A stretch of DNA of 64,000 nt from Azospirillum oryzae (GTDB lineage Bacteria > Pseudomonadota > Alphaproteobacteria > Azospirillales > Azospirillaceae): the NCBI RefSeq assembly GCF_900177515.1, contig NZ_FXAK01000002.1, positions 786,001-850,000 on the forward strand, written 5' to 3'. The stretch's first letter is position 1. The number at the start of each line of letters is the position of its first letter. This document shows, piece by piece, positions 1-11,253 of this stretch. The notes below the pieces were generated by a model. The model saw only the letters and a program-made list of their open reading frames with translations. It did no database searches and was not told the DNA's origin. The position numbers and the translations under genes are program-made.

Positions 1-1725
<1,725 letters not shown>

Positions 1726-1748
1726 ACCAAAAAACAGGGAGTTCTCAC

Positions 1749-3281
1749 GTGAAGCGTTTTGCCCTTCCCCTGCTGGCCGGCCTGCTCGCCGGCACCGCGC
1801 TGGCCGGTCCGGCCTTCGCCGCCAAGGATCTGGTCGTCGGCATCCCCGACAACATCACCACGCTGGACCCGGCCGACATCAACGACACCCTGTCGCAGTC
1901 GGCCAGCCGCACGATGATGCAGGGCCTGTTCGGCTTCGACAAGGACATGAAGCTGGTGCCGCTGCTGGCCGAGAGCTTCGAAGTCAACGACACCGCCACC
2001 GAATACACCTATCACCTGCGCAAGGGCGTCACCTTCCATGACGGCACGCCCTTCAACGCCCAGGCGGTGAAGACCAATTTCGACCGCCTGTCCAACCCGG
2101 CCAACCGGCTGAAGCGCCAGAGCCTGCTGGCGATGCTGGCCGAGACGGTGGTGGTCGACGACTACACCGTCAAGCTGAAGCTGTCGCAGCCCTTCGGCGC
2201 GCTGAACAACAACCTCGCCCATCCCGGCGCCATGATCCACAGCCCGAAGGCGCTGGAGACCTTCGGGAAGGAGATCGGCCGCCATCCGGTCGGCACCGGC
2301 CCCTACAAGTTCGTCAGCTGGGAAGCGGATACGCTGAAGGTCGAGAAGAACGACAAGTACTGGAAGCAGGGCCTGCCGAAGATCGACCACGTCACGCTGA
2401 AGAGCGTGCCGGAGAACGGCAGCCGCATCGCCATGCTCCAGACCAACGAGGCGCAGTTCATCTATCCGCTGCCGCCCGAAATGGTGAAGATGGTGGAGGC
2501 CAACACCCAGTTGGAGGTCATCGACGCCCCGTCGATCATCGCCCGCTATGTGGCGATGAACACCATGAAGAAGCCGTTCAACGACCCGCGCGTCCGTCAG
2601 GCGCTGAACTACGCCATCGACAAGAACGCCTACGCGAAGGTGGTCTATCGCGGCTATGCCGGGCCGCTGGATTCGGCGATCCCGTCCAAGCTCGGCTTCC
2701 ACGTCACCCAGCCGAACCAGTACACCTACGACCTCGCCAAGGCGAAGGCTCTGCTGGCCGAAGCCGGCTATCCGAACGGCTTCGAGGCCGAGATGTTCGG
2801 CCGCAACAGCACCAACTTCATCCGCGGCATGCAGTTCGTCCAGCAGCAGCTGTCGCAGATCGGCGTCAAGCTGACCGTCACCCCGCTGGAGGCCGGCGTC
2901 GAGACCGCCCGCGTCTGGGGCGTCGAGAAGCCGGAGGATGCCACGGTGCAGATGCAGTATGGCGGCTGGTCGGCCTCGACCGGCGACGCCGACTGGGGCC
3001 TGCGCCCGCTGCTGTGGGGCAAGGGCTTCCCGCCGAAGTTCTTCAACGTCGCATATTATAAGAACGACACGGTCGATGCGGCCATCGAGACCGGCATCGG
3101 CACCGCCGATACCGCCAAGCGCGCCGAGGCCTACCGCGTCGCCCAGGAACAGATCTGGAAGGACGCGCCGTGGATCTTCCTCGGCGTCGAGAACCTGCTG
3201 GCCGGCAAGTCGAAGAAGCTGACCGGCTTCTACTACGTCGCCGACGGCGGCCTGCAGATGGAAGAGGCCGATCTGCAGTGA
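1749..3281 (+). CDS. gsiB: Peptide ABC transporter periplasmic substrate-binding protein, family 5
   Basis: Periplasmic receptor that hands peptides to the GsiC/GsiD channel. It is 510 residues long with a clear Sec signal peptide (basic start, Leu/Ala-rich core, cleavage near AFA-A at about residue 25). The body is a family 5 extracellular solute-binding protein: TLDPADIND near the start, a region resembling the family signature around RKGVTFHDGTPFNAQAV, and the conserved P-RVRQALNYAIDK block. A ribosome site (AGGGAG) lies 8-10 bases before the start codon. Substrate cannot be read from sequence. Glutathione, D-amino-acid dipeptides and isoaspartyl peptides are all plausible given the peptidases downstream. 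Confidence 0.92.
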   Translation: MKRFALPLLAGLLAGTALAGPAFAAKDLVVGIPDNITTLDPADINDTLSQSASRTMMQGLFGFDKDMKLVPLLAESFEVNDTATEYTYHLRKGVTFHDGTPFNAQAVKTNFDRLSNPANRLKRQSLLAMLAETVVVDDYTVKLKLSQPFGALNNNLAHPGAMIHSPKALETFGKEIGRHPVGTGPYKFVSWEADTLKVEKNDKYWKQGLPKIDHVTLKSVPENGSRIAMLQTNEAQFIYPLPPEMVKMVEANTQLEVIDAPSIIARYVAMNTMKKPFNDPRVRQALNYAIDKNAYAKVVYRGYAGPLDSAIPSKLGFHVTQPNQYTYDLAKAKALLAEAGYPNGFEAEMFGRNSTNFIRGMQFVQQQLSQIGVKLTVTPLEAGVETARVWGVEKPEDATVQMQYGGWSASTGDADWGLRPLLWGKGFPPKFFNVAYYKNDTVDAAIETGIGTADTAKRAEAYRVAQEQIWKDAPWIFLGVENLLAGKSKKLTGFYYVADGGLQMEEADLQ

Positions 3282-3323
3282 TGTGAGTGTGGCGCCAGTC
3301 GTCATTGCGGCTGGCGCCGCATT

Positions 3324-3450
3324 GCCCCCTCCCTAACCCTCCCCCACCTGCGGTGGGAGAGGGAACTTCGCCGCTCTACCACTTGCCCCCTCTCTCGCGA
3401 TCGGACCGGCCTTCGGCCGGCCGAGAGCGGGGGAGGGTTGGGGAGGGGGC
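3324..3450. repeat. Large GC-rich palindromic element inside the peptide operon
   Basis: The 217-base gap between gsiB and gsiC is filled by a nested inverted repeat. Outer arms of 22 bases (3324-3345 and 3429-3450) pair with one mismatch. Inside are two further hairpins: CCCAC-N5-GTGGG at about 3344-3358, and GGCC-TTCG-GGCC near 3407-3420 with a UUCG-type loop. It resembles the REP/BIME-like elements common in proteobacterial intergenic DNA. Placed after the binding-protein gene, such an element may stabilise the upstream mRNA or cause partial termination, giving more binding protein than permease. Confidence 0.75.
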
Positions 3451-3498
3451 ATTCGAAGCCGACACCCCACCCAGGCCCTCCACCAGGACCTCCGCCCC

Positions 3499-4419
3499 AT
3501 GCTGAAATATCTCGTCGGCCGTCTTGCCGGCATCCTGCCGGTTCTGCTGGTGATTTCCGTCTTCGTCTTCGGCTTTGTCCATCTGCTGCCGGGCGATCCG
3601 GCGCGGCTGGTCGCCGGGCCGGATGCGACGCAGCGGGACGTCGAACTGGTGCGCCAGGATCTCGGCCTCGACCAGCCGCTGTGGGTGCAGTATGGCCGTT
3701 TCCTCGGCAATGCGGTGCAGGGCGAGTTCGGGCGGTCGATGAAGTCGAAGCGGCCGGTGTCGCAGGAGATCGGCGAACGCTTCATGCCGACCTTCTACCT
3801 CACCGTGGTCGCCATGGTCTGGGCGACGCTGGCCGGGCTGCTGATCGGCGTCGCATCGGCGACGAAGCGCGGGCGCTGGCAGGACCATGTCGGCATGGTG
3901 GTCGCCGTGTCGGGCATCGCCTTCCCGTCCTTCTGGCTCGGTCTGCTGATGATCGACCTGTTCTCGGTCAAGCTCGGCTGGCTGCCGACCAGCGGATACG
4001 GCACCTGGCAGCATTTCGTCATGCCGTCGCTGACGCTCGGCCTCGGCGTCGCCGCGGTGATGGCGCGCTTCACCCGCTCCGCCTTCATCGAGATCGCGCG
4101 CGAGGATTACGTCCGCACCGCGCGGGCCAAGGGCGTTCCGGCCCGGCTGGTGGTGTGGAAGCACACGCTGCGCAACGCGCTGATCCCGATCATCACCATG
4201 GTCGGCCTGCAGTTCGGCTTCCTGCTCGGCGGGTCGATCGTGGTGGAGACGGTGTTCTCCTGGCCGGGGCTGGGCCGGCTGCTGGTGGATAGCGTCAATT
4301 ACCGCGACTACACCGTCATCCAGGCCGAGATCCTGCTGTTCTCGCTGGAGTTCATCATCATCAACCTGCTGGTCGACGTGCTGTACGCCCTCGCCAACCC
4401 CGAGATTCGCTACTCATGA
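3499..4419 (+). CDS. gsiC: Peptide ABC transporter permease, DppB/GsiC type
   Basis: Inner-membrane channel subunit of 306 residues with six predicted membrane spans. It starts [16 protein letters not shown], typical of DppB-family permeases, followed by the periplasmic [13 protein letters not shown] segment and the GLDQPL-VQY motif. The cytoplasmic EAA loop ([18 protein letters not shown]) docks onto the ATPase. It pairs with GsiD to form the pore. Its stop overlaps the next start in ATGA, so the two permeases are translationally coupled. Confidence 0.95.
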   Translation: MLKYLVGRLAGILPVLLVISVFVFGFVHLLPGDPARLVAGPDATQRDVELVRQDLGLDQPLWVQYGRFLGNAVQGEFGRSMKSKRPVSQEIGERFMPTFYLTVVAMVWATLAGLLIGVASATKRGRWQDHVGMVVAVSGIAFPSFWLGLLMIDLFSVKLGWLPTSGYGTWQHFVMPSLTLGLGVAAVMARFTRSAFIEIAREDYVRTARAKGVPARLVVWKHTLRNALIPIITMVGLQFGFLLGGSIVVETVFSWPGLGRLLVDSVNYRDYTVIQAEILLFSLEFIIINLLVDVLYALANPEIRYS

Positions 4420-5312
4420 CCACGACAGACGCAACCGGCGTGGCCGCCGGCCAAGATACGGGCCACGAAGCCGTCCGTTCGCCGCTGCGCGAGTTCTGGC
4501 GCAAGTTCCGGCGCAACCGCACCGCCATGGCCGCCGGAATCTGTCTGCTGGCGCTGGCGCTGGCGGCGGCGGCGGCACCCTGGATCGCGCCGTTCGATCC
4601 GGCGGCCTTCGATTACGACCGCATCCTTGAAGGCCCGTCCATCGACCATTGGGCCGGCACCGACGCCTATGGCCGCGACATCTTCAGCCGCATCCTGTGG
4701 GGTGCGCGCATCTCGCTGTCGGTCGGTCTGCTGTCGGTGCTGCTGGGCGGGGCGGCCGGCGTGGCGCTGGGGCTGATCGCCGGCTTCCGCGGCGGCTGGA
4801 TCGACAGCCTCATCATGCGCATCTGCGACGTGCTGCTGGCCTTCCCCGGAATCCTGCTCGCCATCGGCATCGTCGCCATCCTGGGGCCGGGCATCGAGAA
4901 CGTCATCTATGCGGTGGCGATCTTCAGCGTGCCGGTCTTCGCCCGCCTCGTGCGCGGCAGCACGCTATCCTTGAAGCGCGCGGTCTATGTCGATGCCGCC
5001 CGCGCCATCGGCGTGCGCGACCGGCTGCTGATGGTCCGCCACATCCTGCCGGGCACGCTGCCCAGCGTGATCGTCTATGTCTCCATGCGCATCGGCACCT
5101 CGATCCTGACGGCGGCGAGCCTCAGCTTCATCGGTCTCGGCGCCCAGCCGCCCAGCCCGGAATGGGGCGCCATGCTGGCCGACGGGCGCAGCTACATCGG
5201 CGTCGCCAGCCATGTCACCTTCTATCCCGGCCTCGCCATCTTCCTGACGGTGCTGGCCTTCAACCTGCTCGGCGACGGACTGCGCGATGCCCTCGACCCC
5301 AAACTGCGCTGA
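4416..5312 (+). CDS. gsiD: Peptide ABC transporter permease, DppC/GsiD type
   Basis: Second channel subunit, 298 residues. A long cytoplasmic N-terminus ([15 protein letters not shown]) precedes the first span, as in DppC proteins. The family motif [21 protein letters not shown] and an EAA-type loop ([16 protein letters not shown]) are present. Its 3' end overlaps the following peptidase start by 26 bases, which ties import to intracellular hydrolysis. Confidence 0.95.
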   Translation: MTTTDATGVAAGQDTGHEAVRSPLREFWRKFRRNRTAMAAGICLLALALAAAAAPWIAPFDPAAFDYDRILEGPSIDHWAGTDAYGRDIFSRILWGARISLSVGLLSVLLGGAAGVALGLIAGFRGGWIDSLIMRICDVLLAFPGILLAIGIVAILGPGIENVIYAVAIFSVPVFARLVRGSTLSLKRAVYVDAARAIGVRDRLLMVRHILPGTLPSVIVYVSMRIGTSILTAASLSFIGLGAQPPSPEWGAMLADGRSYIGVASHVTFYPGLAIFLTVLAFNLLGDGLRDALDPKLR

Positions 5313-6366
5313 GCCGGCCAAGCGCGCGCGGGCCTTCGGGCTCGCCTGCGGCCGGCTGACGCCGGGGCCGCGCAACGCCATCACCGATGTTCCGGGCGTG
5401 CGCGTCGGCCATGTCACATTGGATGAGGGCGCCGTCCAGACCGGCGTCACCGCCATCCTGCCCCATGCCGGCAACCTCTACCGCGACAAGCCCGTCGCGG
5501 CGGCGGAGGTGCTGAACGGCTTCGGCAAGAGCGTCGGGCTGATGCAGGTGGAGGAACTCGGCGCGCTGGAAACGCCGATCCTGCTGACCAACACCCTGTC
5601 GGTCGGCACCGTGTCCACCGCCCTGGTCCGCCACGCCATCGCGGCCAACCCCGACATCGGCCGCACCACCGCCACGGTCAATCCGGTGGTGATGGAGTGC
5701 AATGACGGCCCGCTGAACGACATCCAGGCGCTGGCGGTGACCGAGGCGCATGCCGCCGCCGCCCTTGCCGCTGCCCTTACCGAGCCCGACGGCGCTGAGG
5801 TCGCTGTCGGATCGGTCGGCGCCGGGCGCGGCATGTCCTGCTTCGGCTTCAAGGGCGGCATCGGCACCTCCTCGCGCCGCCTCAAGCTGGACGGCAAACG
5901 CCATCATCTGGGCGTGCTGGTGCTGGCGAATTTCGGCCGGCCGGGGGAGCTGCGCCTGCCCGACGGCCGCCGCATCGCCCCGCAGGTGAGGGACGATGCG
6001 CCGGAGAAGGGCTCCGTCATCGTCATCGCCGCCACCGACGTGCCGCTCGACCATCGCCAGCTGCGCCGGGTGATCCGCCGCGCCGGGGTGGGGCTGGCAC
6101 GGGTGGGGTCCTTCTGGGGCCATGGCAGCGGCGACATCGCGCTGGGCTTCACCACCGCCAACCGCATCGACCATGACGAACGGGCCGACATCGTTGCCCT
6201 GCGCATGCTGAACGAGCGCCGCATCGACAGCCTGTTCGAGGCGATGGCCGACGCGACGCAGGAGGCCGTCCTCGACGCGCTGGCCGCCGCCACGCCGGTG
6301 ATCGGCCGCGACGGCGCCACCCGGCCCTGCCTGTCGGAAGCACTCACCTCCGGGAGCACAGAGTGA
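5287..6366 (+). CDS. P1 family peptidase, DmpA/beta-peptidyl aminopeptidase type
   Basis: N-terminal nucleophile peptidase of 359 residues that probably trims the imported peptides. DmpA-family enzymes release N-terminal residues, including D-Ala and beta-amino acids, after self-cleaving into two chains. The family blocks are visible: [13 protein letters not shown] near residue 32, [10 protein letters not shown], and [11 protein letters not shown] near 187. The expected self-cleavage site is Gly242-Ser243 (EKGSVIVI), with Ser243 as nucleophile, followed by [13 protein letters not shown]. The start lies inside gsiD and its ribosome site is weak, so translation is probably coupled. No signal peptide is visible, so it should be cytoplasmic. 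Confidence 0.88.
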   Translation: MPSTPNCAEPAKRARAFGLACGRLTPGPRNAITDVPGVRVGHVTLDEGAVQTGVTAILPHAGNLYRDKPVAAAEVLNGFGKSVGLMQVEELGALETPILLTNTLSVGTVSTALVRHAIAANPDIGRTTATVNPVVMECNDGPLNDIQALAVTEAHAAAALAAALTEPDGAEVAVGSVGAGRGMSCFGFKGGIGTSSRRLKLDGKRHHLGVLVLANFGRPGELRLPDGRRIAPQVRDDAPEKGSVIVIAATDVPLDHRQLRRVIRRAGVGLARVGSFWGHGSGDIALGFTTANRIDHDERADIVALRMLNERRIDSLFEAMADATQEAVLDALAAATPVIGRDGATRPCLSEALTSGSTE

Positions 6367-7196
6367 AGATCTACATCTCCGCCGACATCGAAGGGGTGGC
6401 CGGCGTCGTCTCCCAGCAGCAGGTGACGCCGGGCAACCCCGAATACGAGCGCGCCCGCCGCCTGATGACCGCCGAGGTCAATGCCGCCATCGAAGGCGCG
6501 CTTGAAGCCGGGGCGAGCGAAATCCTGGTCAACGACAGCCACGGCCCGATGGTCAACCTGCTGCCGGACGAGCTTCACCCGGCCGCCGAGCTGATCCTGG
6601 GCCGCCCCAAGCCGATCGGCATGTTCGCCGGGCTGGAGCCCGACGCCGCGGGCGTCATGTGCGTCGGCTTCCACACCTCCGCGCGCCAATACGGCATCCT
6701 CGCCCACACCACCAACAGCTTCGCCTTCGGCCGCGTCCGGGTGAACGGGCTGGAGTTGGGGGAGGCCGGCAATTACGGCGCCTATGCCGGCGAGATCGGC
6801 GTGCCGGTGATCCTGCTGAGCGGCGACGACCGCTTCGCCGCCGAGATGGAACCGCTGTTCCCGGCGTCCGAGCGCGTGGTGGTCAAGAAGGCGCTCGGCC
6901 AGCGCGCCGCCCGCTCCGTCGCGCCCACGGTCGCCCGTGACCGCATCCGCGCGGCGGCAACCCACGCCGTCCGCCGGGCCTCCAACATCCCGCCTTTCCG
7001 CGTCCCGCCACAGAGCGAAGGCGCGCCTTACCGGCTGGAGATTGAGATGACCAGCCCGGCGCTGGCCGATCTGGCCTCGCTGATCCCGGTGTCGGACCGC
7101 CTCGACCCCGTCACCATCCGCCTGCCGGCCGCCAGCATGGCCGCCGTTCTCGGCTGGATCAACACCCTGTCGGCCATGTCGGCCACACTGCGCTGA
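6363..7196 (+). CDS. dppA: M55 family D-aminopeptidase, DppA-like
   Basis: Zinc aminopeptidase of 277 residues related to Bacillus subtilis DppA, which releases D-amino acids such as D-Ala from short peptides. The N-terminus [14 protein letters not shown] carries the metal ligands Asp8 and Glu10. His60 (NDSHGP) and His104 (GFHTSA) fall at the positions expected from DppA, with a Glu near 134. It uses a GTG start overlapping the previous stop (GTGA). Lying beside a DmpA-type peptidase and peptide importer, it points to use of D-residue peptides, such as those released from peptidoglycan. The substrate is inferred. Confidence 0.9.
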   Translation: MKIYISADIEGVAGVVSQQQVTPGNPEYERARRLMTAEVNAAIEGALEAGASEILVNDSHGPMVNLLPDELHPAAELILGRPKPIGMFAGLEPDAAGVMCVGFHTSARQYGILAHTTNSFAFGRVRVNGLELGEAGNYGAYAGEIGVPVILLSGDDRFAAEMEPLFPASERVVVKKALGQRAARSVAPTVARDRIRAAATHAVRRASNIPPFRVPPQSEGAPYRLEIEMTSPALADLASLIPVSDRLDPVTIRLPAASMAAVLGWINTLSAMSATLR

Positions 7197-7207
7197 GACC
7201 CGCAACC

Positions 7208-8167
7208 ATGCCCTTCACCCACCCGCAGCCCTTCGCGCTGGCCGTCCATGGCGGCGCCGGCACCATCAAGCGCAGTGCCCTGACCCCGGCCCTGACCGAG
7301 GGCTATCACGCCGGCCTGCGCCGTGCGCTCGCCGCCGGGCACGAGGTGCTGGCCGACGGCGGCAGCGCGCTGGATGCCGTCACATCCGCCGTGATGGCGC
7401 TGGAGGACGAGCCGCTGTTCAACGCCGGCCGCGGCGCCGTCTTCACCGCCGAGGGCAAGCAGGAGATGGACGCTGCCATCATGGACGGCCGCGACCGCGC
7501 CGCCGGTGCGGTGGCCGGCCTGTTCGGCCCGCGCAACCCCATCCTGGCCGCCCGCGCGGTGATGGAGCACACGGAGCATGTCCTGCTGATCGGCGAGGGC
7601 GCGCTGGATCTCTGCCGCCGCCAGGGTCTGGCGATGGAGGACGCCCCCTATTTCTTCACCCAGCCGCGCTGGGACGCCCTCCAGGCCGAACTGGAACGCC
7701 GCCGCTCCGGCGCCCCCGACGATGGAGACGAGCAGCGCCGCCACGGCACCGTCGGCGCCGTTGCCCGCGACCGCGACGGCAACCTCGCCGCGGCGACCTC
7801 GACCGGCGGCATGACCGCCAAGGCCAAGGGCCGCGTCGGCGACAGCCCGGTGTTCGGCGCCGGCACCTTCGCCGACAACATCACCTGCGCCGTTTCCGCC
7901 ACCGGCCACGGCGAGCATTTCATTCGCCGCTGCGCCGCCCACGAGATCGACGCCCGCATGCGCTGGGCCGGCCAGAGCCTGGAGCGCGCCGCCGGCGACG
8001 TGGTGGACGAACTGGGCGTGATCGGCGGCTCCGGCGGCCTGATCGCCATCGACCGCGACGGCCGGGTGGCGCTGCCCTTCAACTGCTCCGGCATGTACCG
8101 CGGCGCCATCGGGCCGGAGGGGCTGCCGATGACGGCGATCCACCGCGAGGAGTTCCGCATCGGCTGA
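7208..8167 (+). CDS. iaaA: Isoaspartyl peptidase/L-asparaginase, plant type
   Basis: Ntn-hydrolase of 319 residues that cleaves beta-aspartyl (isoaspartyl) dipeptides and asparagine. The proenzyme cuts itself before Thr181 in HGTVGAVARD, matching Thr179 of Escherichia coli IaaA. FNAGRGAVFT near residue 71 and GGMTAKAKGRVGDSPV are conserved substrate-binding blocks. It starts 11 bases after dppA. In E. coli iaaA also neighbours gsiABCD, so the link between isoaspartyl peptidase and this transporter is conserved. Here two more peptidases are inserted between them. Confidence 0.93.
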   Translation: MPFTHPQPFALAVHGGAGTIKRSALTPALTEGYHAGLRRALAAGHEVLADGGSALDAVTSAVMALEDEPLFNAGRGAVFTAEGKQEMDAAIMDGRDRAAGAVAGLFGPRNPILAARAVMEHTEHVLLIGEGALDLCRRQGLAMEDAPYFFTQPRWDALQAELERRRSGAPDDGDEQRRHGTVGAVARDRDGNLAAATSTGGMTAKAKGRVGDSPVFGAGTFADNITCAVSATGHGEHFIRRCAAHEIDARMRWAGQSLERAAGDVVDELGVIGGSGGLIAIDRDGRVALPFNCSGMYRGAIGPEGLPMTAIHREEFRIG

Positions 8168-8176
8168 CATTCCGAC

Positions 8177-8194
8177 GGGAAAGTCCCCTTTCCC
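8177..8194. terminator. Short hairpin after the peptide operon
   Basis: GGGAAAG-TCCC-CTTTCCC forms a perfect 7-bp stem 9 bases after the iaaA stop. No T-tract follows on the plus strand, so termination would be weak or Rho-assisted. A related hairpin core (GGAAG-TCCC-CTTCC) lies near 12155-12169. Confidence 0.4.
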
Positions 8195-8268
8195 CCGCTG
8201 GACAGCCGGGAGCCGGCGTCCCACGTTGCTGCTTCTCCAGTGCAAAGCCCGGAACGGAGGATGACGGC

Positions 8269-9219
8269 ATGCGTGCGATGGTGATTTCGCGGTTCGGCGG
8301 TCCCGACGTGTTCGAACTCCAGGACCGGCCGCGTCCGGTCGCGGGACCGGGCGAGTTGCTGGTGCGGGTGGTGGCGTCGGGCACCAACCCGGTGGACGCC
8401 AAGATCAGGCAGGCCGGCAGCTGGGCCGGGATCCCCTTTCCGGCGGTGCTGGGCTACGACGTGTCGGGCGTGGTGGAGGAGGTCGGTCCCGGCGTGACCG
8501 GCTTCAAGGCCGGCGACGAGGTGTTCTACACGCCGGAGATCTTCGGCAACCCCAACGGCAGCTATGCCGAGTACACCGTCGCCGTCGCGTCCATCGTCGC
8601 GCACAAGCCGCCCGGCCTCAGCCACATCGAGGCGGCGGGCATCCCGCTGGCCGGCGGCACGGCGTGGGAGGCCATCGTCCGCCGTCTGGCGGTGCGGCCG
8701 GGCGAGACGGTGCTGATCCATGGCGGGGCCGGCGGAGTCGGCAGCTTCGCCATCCAGTTCGCCAAGGCGGCCGGCGCCCGCGTGCTCGCCACTGCCAGCA
8801 AGGCCAACCACGAGGCGATGCGCGATCTCGGCGCCGACGTGACGCTTGATTACCGCGACACGGACGTGATGGACCAGATCCTGCGCGAGGCGGGCGGGGC
8901 GGGGGTGGACGCCGCCTTCGACACCGCCGGCGGCAATGTGCCGATGAGCACCCATGTGACCCGCCCCTTCGGCCGCATCGCCACCATCCTGCCGCCGACC
9001 GGTGACCTCGACGCGCTCTATGTGAAGAACCAGACCCTCTACGGCACCTTCCTGACCCGCGAGGGCGCCCGCCTGCGCGAGATGGCGCCGCTGTTCGAGC
9101 GCGGGCAGGCCAGGGTGATCGTCGACGAAGTCCTGCCGCTGGAGCAGGTCGGCAAGGCGCATGAACGGCTCGATTCCGGCCACGGCCGCGGTAAGATCAT
9201 CCTCCAACTGGGCGCCTGA
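8269..9219 (+). CDS. NADP-dependent quinone oxidoreductase/alkenal reductase, MDR family
   Basis: Medium-chain dehydrogenase/reductase of 316 residues without zinc ligands, quinone-oxidoreductase type. An N-terminal GroES-like domain (GTNPVDAKIR, LGYDVSGVVEEVGPGV) precedes a Rossmann domain with HGGAGGVGSFAIQFAKAAGA near residue 153. Such enzymes reduce quinones or reactive enals with NADPH. The start has a strong ribosome site (GGAGG, 8255-8259). It stands alone between the peptide operon and a small membrane protein gene, so no pathway can be assigned. Confidence 0.85.
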   Translation: MRAMVISRFGGPDVFELQDRPRPVAGPGELLVRVVASGTNPVDAKIRQAGSWAGIPFPAVLGYDVSGVVEEVGPGVTGFKAGDEVFYTPEIFGNPNGSYAEYTVAVASIVAHKPPGLSHIEAAGIPLAGGTAWEAIVRRLAVRPGETVLIHGGAGGVGSFAIQFAKAAGARVLATASKANHEAMRDLGADVTLDYRDTDVMDQILREAGGAGVDAAFDTAGGNVPMSTHVTRPFGRIATILPPTGDLDALYVKNQTLYGTFLTREGARLREMAPLFERGQARVIVDEVLPLEQVGKAHERLDSGHGRGKIILQLGA

Positions 9220-9245
9220 CGCCCGGACGAGGCAGTCGAGGGGCG

Positions 9246-9686
9246 GTGGCCGTGTATATCTGGCTGATCGGGCTGCATGTCGCCGCGGTGACGGTGTGGA
9301 TCGCGGGCATGTCCGTCGCCGCCATCCTGATCAGCGCCCTGGATCCCGTGACCGCCGCCGAGCCGGGACCGGCCCGCGTCCTCCGCGCCGCCTTGCGCTG
9401 GGACCGCCGCGTGACCTCCCCGGCGATGGGGTTCGCCTGGATTCTCGGGCCCGCACTGGTGGTGATCGGCGGCTGGGGCTTCGAGCCGTGGCTGGTGGCG
9501 AAGGTCGCCATCGTCATCGCCCTCTCCGCTCTGCACGGCAAGCTCGCCGCCGCACTGCGCCGGATGGCCGAACAGGATCCCGCTTCCGCTGTCCACCCGG
9601 TTTCCCCGCTGCTGCGGTTCTCCCCGCTGGCGGTGATCGCCGGGGTCATCGCCATCGTGACGCTGGTGGTGGTGAAGCCTTATTGA
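9246..9686 (+). CDS. Small integral membrane protein, CopD-like
   Basis: Protein of 146 residues with four predicted membrane helices. VYIWLIGLHVAAVTVWIAGM at the start resembles CopD-domain and related heme/copper-type membrane proteins with a conserved His in helix 1. The rest (RRVTSPAMGFAWILGP, AKVAIVIALSALHGKLA) also keeps His and Arg residues in or near the membrane. GTG start, 26 bases after the preceding gene. Function is unknown; a copper or electron-transfer role is only a suggestion. Confidence 0.7.
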   Translation: MAVYIWLIGLHVAAVTVWIAGMSVAAILISALDPVTAAEPGPARVLRAALRWDRRVTSPAMGFAWILGPALVVIGGWGFEPWLVAKVAIVIALSALHGKLAAALRRMAEQDPASAVHPVSPLLRFSPLAVIAGVIAIVTLVVVKPY

Positions 9687-9735
9687 ACACGGTATGGTGT
9701 CGGACCGGGAGGATTCCAGCGCGAAAGGACACGCC

Positions 9736-10215
9736 ATGGCCGTCGCCAAGACCACGATCTGCCTCTGGTACGACAAGGACGCCGAGTCCGCCGCCCGCTT
9801 CTACGCCGAGACCTTCCCCGACAGTGCCGTGCTCGCCGTCCACCGCGCCCCCGCCGACTACCCGTCCGGCAAGGCGGGCGACGTGCTGACGGTCGAGTTC
9901 ACCGTCGCCGGCATCCCCTGCCTCGGCCTGAACGGCGGCCCGGCCTTCACCCACAGCGAGGCCTTCTCGTTCCAGATCGCCACCGACGACCAGGAAGAGA
10001 CCGACCGCTATTGGACCGCCATCGTCGGCAACGGCGGCCAGGAGAGCGCCTGCGGCTGGTGCAAGGACCGCTGGGGCATCTCCTGGCAGATCACGCCGCG
10101 CGTGCTGACCGATGCGCTGGCGGCGGGTGGGGACGAGGCGAAGCGGGCGTTCGAGGCGATGATGGGGATGACGAAGATCGACGTGGCGGCGATCGAGGCG
10201 GCGCGGCGGGGGTGA
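9736..10215 (+). CDS. VOC-superfamily protein, PhnB-like
   Basis: Protein of 159 residues with the glyoxalase/bleomycin-resistance (VOC) fold of the PhnB-like (3-demethylubiquinone methyltransferase-like) group. It begins with KTTICLWYDKDAESAARFYAETFPDS and contains FTVAGIPCLGLNGGP and GWCKDRWGISWQI, as this group does. It is probably a small cytoplasmic metal-binding protein of unknown substrate. I chose the ATG at 9736 because AAAGGA lies 7-12 bases upstream; an upstream in-frame ATG at 9694 has no good ribosome site. Confidence 0.82.
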   Translation: MAVAKTTICLWYDKDAESAARFYAETFPDSAVLAVHRAPADYPSGKAGDVLTVEFTVAGIPCLGLNGGPAFTHSEAFSFQIATDDQEETDRYWTAIVGNGGQESACGWCKDRWGISWQITPRVLTDALAAGGDEAKRAFEAMMGMTKIDVAAIEAARRG

Positions 10216-10395
10216 GGGGGCTGTGGGGATGCGGTGGAGGTGTGTCGGTTTGTGACCCGAAGCGGACGGTTCACGACGGGTGGATGGGTTCGTCGAGAAC
10301 AGAGGCGCTAACATGATCGCACTCGGTGTTCCGTGACTTTTTTCGACGTTGAACGGCTTCAATTTAAAGTCAGCCTGTCATTGAGCGCGTGTTGC

Positions 10396-10424
10396 TGTAC
10401 CCGACCTATTCGAGATCGGGTACA
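10396..10424. terminator. Hairpin terminator between converging genes
   Basis: TGTACCCGA and TCGGGTACA form a perfect 9-bp stem around an 11-base loop, followed on the plus strand by CCTTTTC. It lies between the VOC gene and the converging SDR gene and could stop transcription from the left. The whole 10216-10440 gap is AT-richer than the flanks and has no other recognisable content. Confidence 0.6.
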
Positions 10425-10440
10425 CCTTTTCAAAAGACCC

Positions 10441-11172
10441 TTAGACCTGCCGCAAGCCACCGTCGACGCACAGTTCAGCACCGGCGATGTAGCTTGCGTC
10501 ATCGCTCAATAAGAACAAGGCGGCCGCAGCCACTTCTGAAGGCCGTGCCATACGACCCATCGGAATCGGAGCGACAATTGCCGCGCGGGTGTCTTCCGCA
10601 ACAGCAGCCATCATCTCCGTATCCGTGGGGCCGGGTGCAACGACGTTGACCCGAATACCTTTGGGTGCGAGTTCTGCCGTCCAAGTTCTGGCGTAGGATC
10701 GAACGGCCGCTTTGGTTGCGCAGTAGGTTCCATAACCCGAGTAGCCCGCGCTCCCGGCTATGGACCCGACGAGGACGACCGAGCTGCCTTCTGTCATTGC
10801 GGGGAGCGCTGCCTGGAGGCCGAACACCATCCCTCGGACGTTGACGCCAAAATGGCGGTCGAAGTGGCCCGGAGTTATTTCGGCGATCTGCGAAGGCTCG
10901 GAAAGACCTGCATTCAGAACGAGCGCGTCAATACGACCGCATTCTTTTCGAACTTTCTCAACAGCCTCCACCAAATCTTCCGGAGAGCTTGCGTCAGCGG
11001 TAATGCCGACCGTGCCATTGCCGATGCCTCTGGCTGCCTTTTCAGCATCTTCACCTCTACGACTGGTGATGAAGACATTTGCTCCTTCGGCAGAAAGCCG
11101 CTCAGCAATCGCTAGGCCGATACCCTTTGCGCCACCGACGACCAAAGCCACTTTGTTATTCATTCGAGCCAT
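10441..11172 (-). CDS. SDR family oxidoreductase
   Basis: Classical short-chain dehydrogenase of 243 residues. The cofactor loop is VGGAKGIG near the start, with Gly in place of the usual Thr/Ser. NAG (VLNAG), the catalytic Ser (VGSIAGSAG) and YCATK (the YxxxK active site) are all present. The C-terminal PGPTDTEM and YIAGAELCVDGG are typical. The start at 11172 has AAAGGA upstream at good spacing. It is divergent from an HxlR regulator, a pairing often seen when the regulator controls the reductase in response to quinones or aldehydes. GC content looks lower than in neighbouring genes. Confidence 0.88.
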   Translation of the reverse strand: MARMNNKVALVVGGAKGIGLAIAERLSAEGANVFITSRRGEDAEKAARGIGNGTVGITADASSPEDLVEAVEKVRKECGRIDALVLNAGLSEPSQIAEITPGHFDRHFGVNVRGMVFGLQAALPAMTEGSSVVLVGSIAGSAGYSGYGTYCATKAAVRSYARTWTAELAPKGIRVNVVAPGPTDTEMMAAVAEDTRAAIVAPIPMGRMARPSEVAAAALFLLSDDASYIAGAELCVDGGLRQV

Positions 11173-11253
11173 CGTAAGTCCTTTCACTGAACGGTCTCGA
11201 CATGATATGCGCTGTATACCTGATATCAATTACGCACCTGGAATAGCCTAGAT

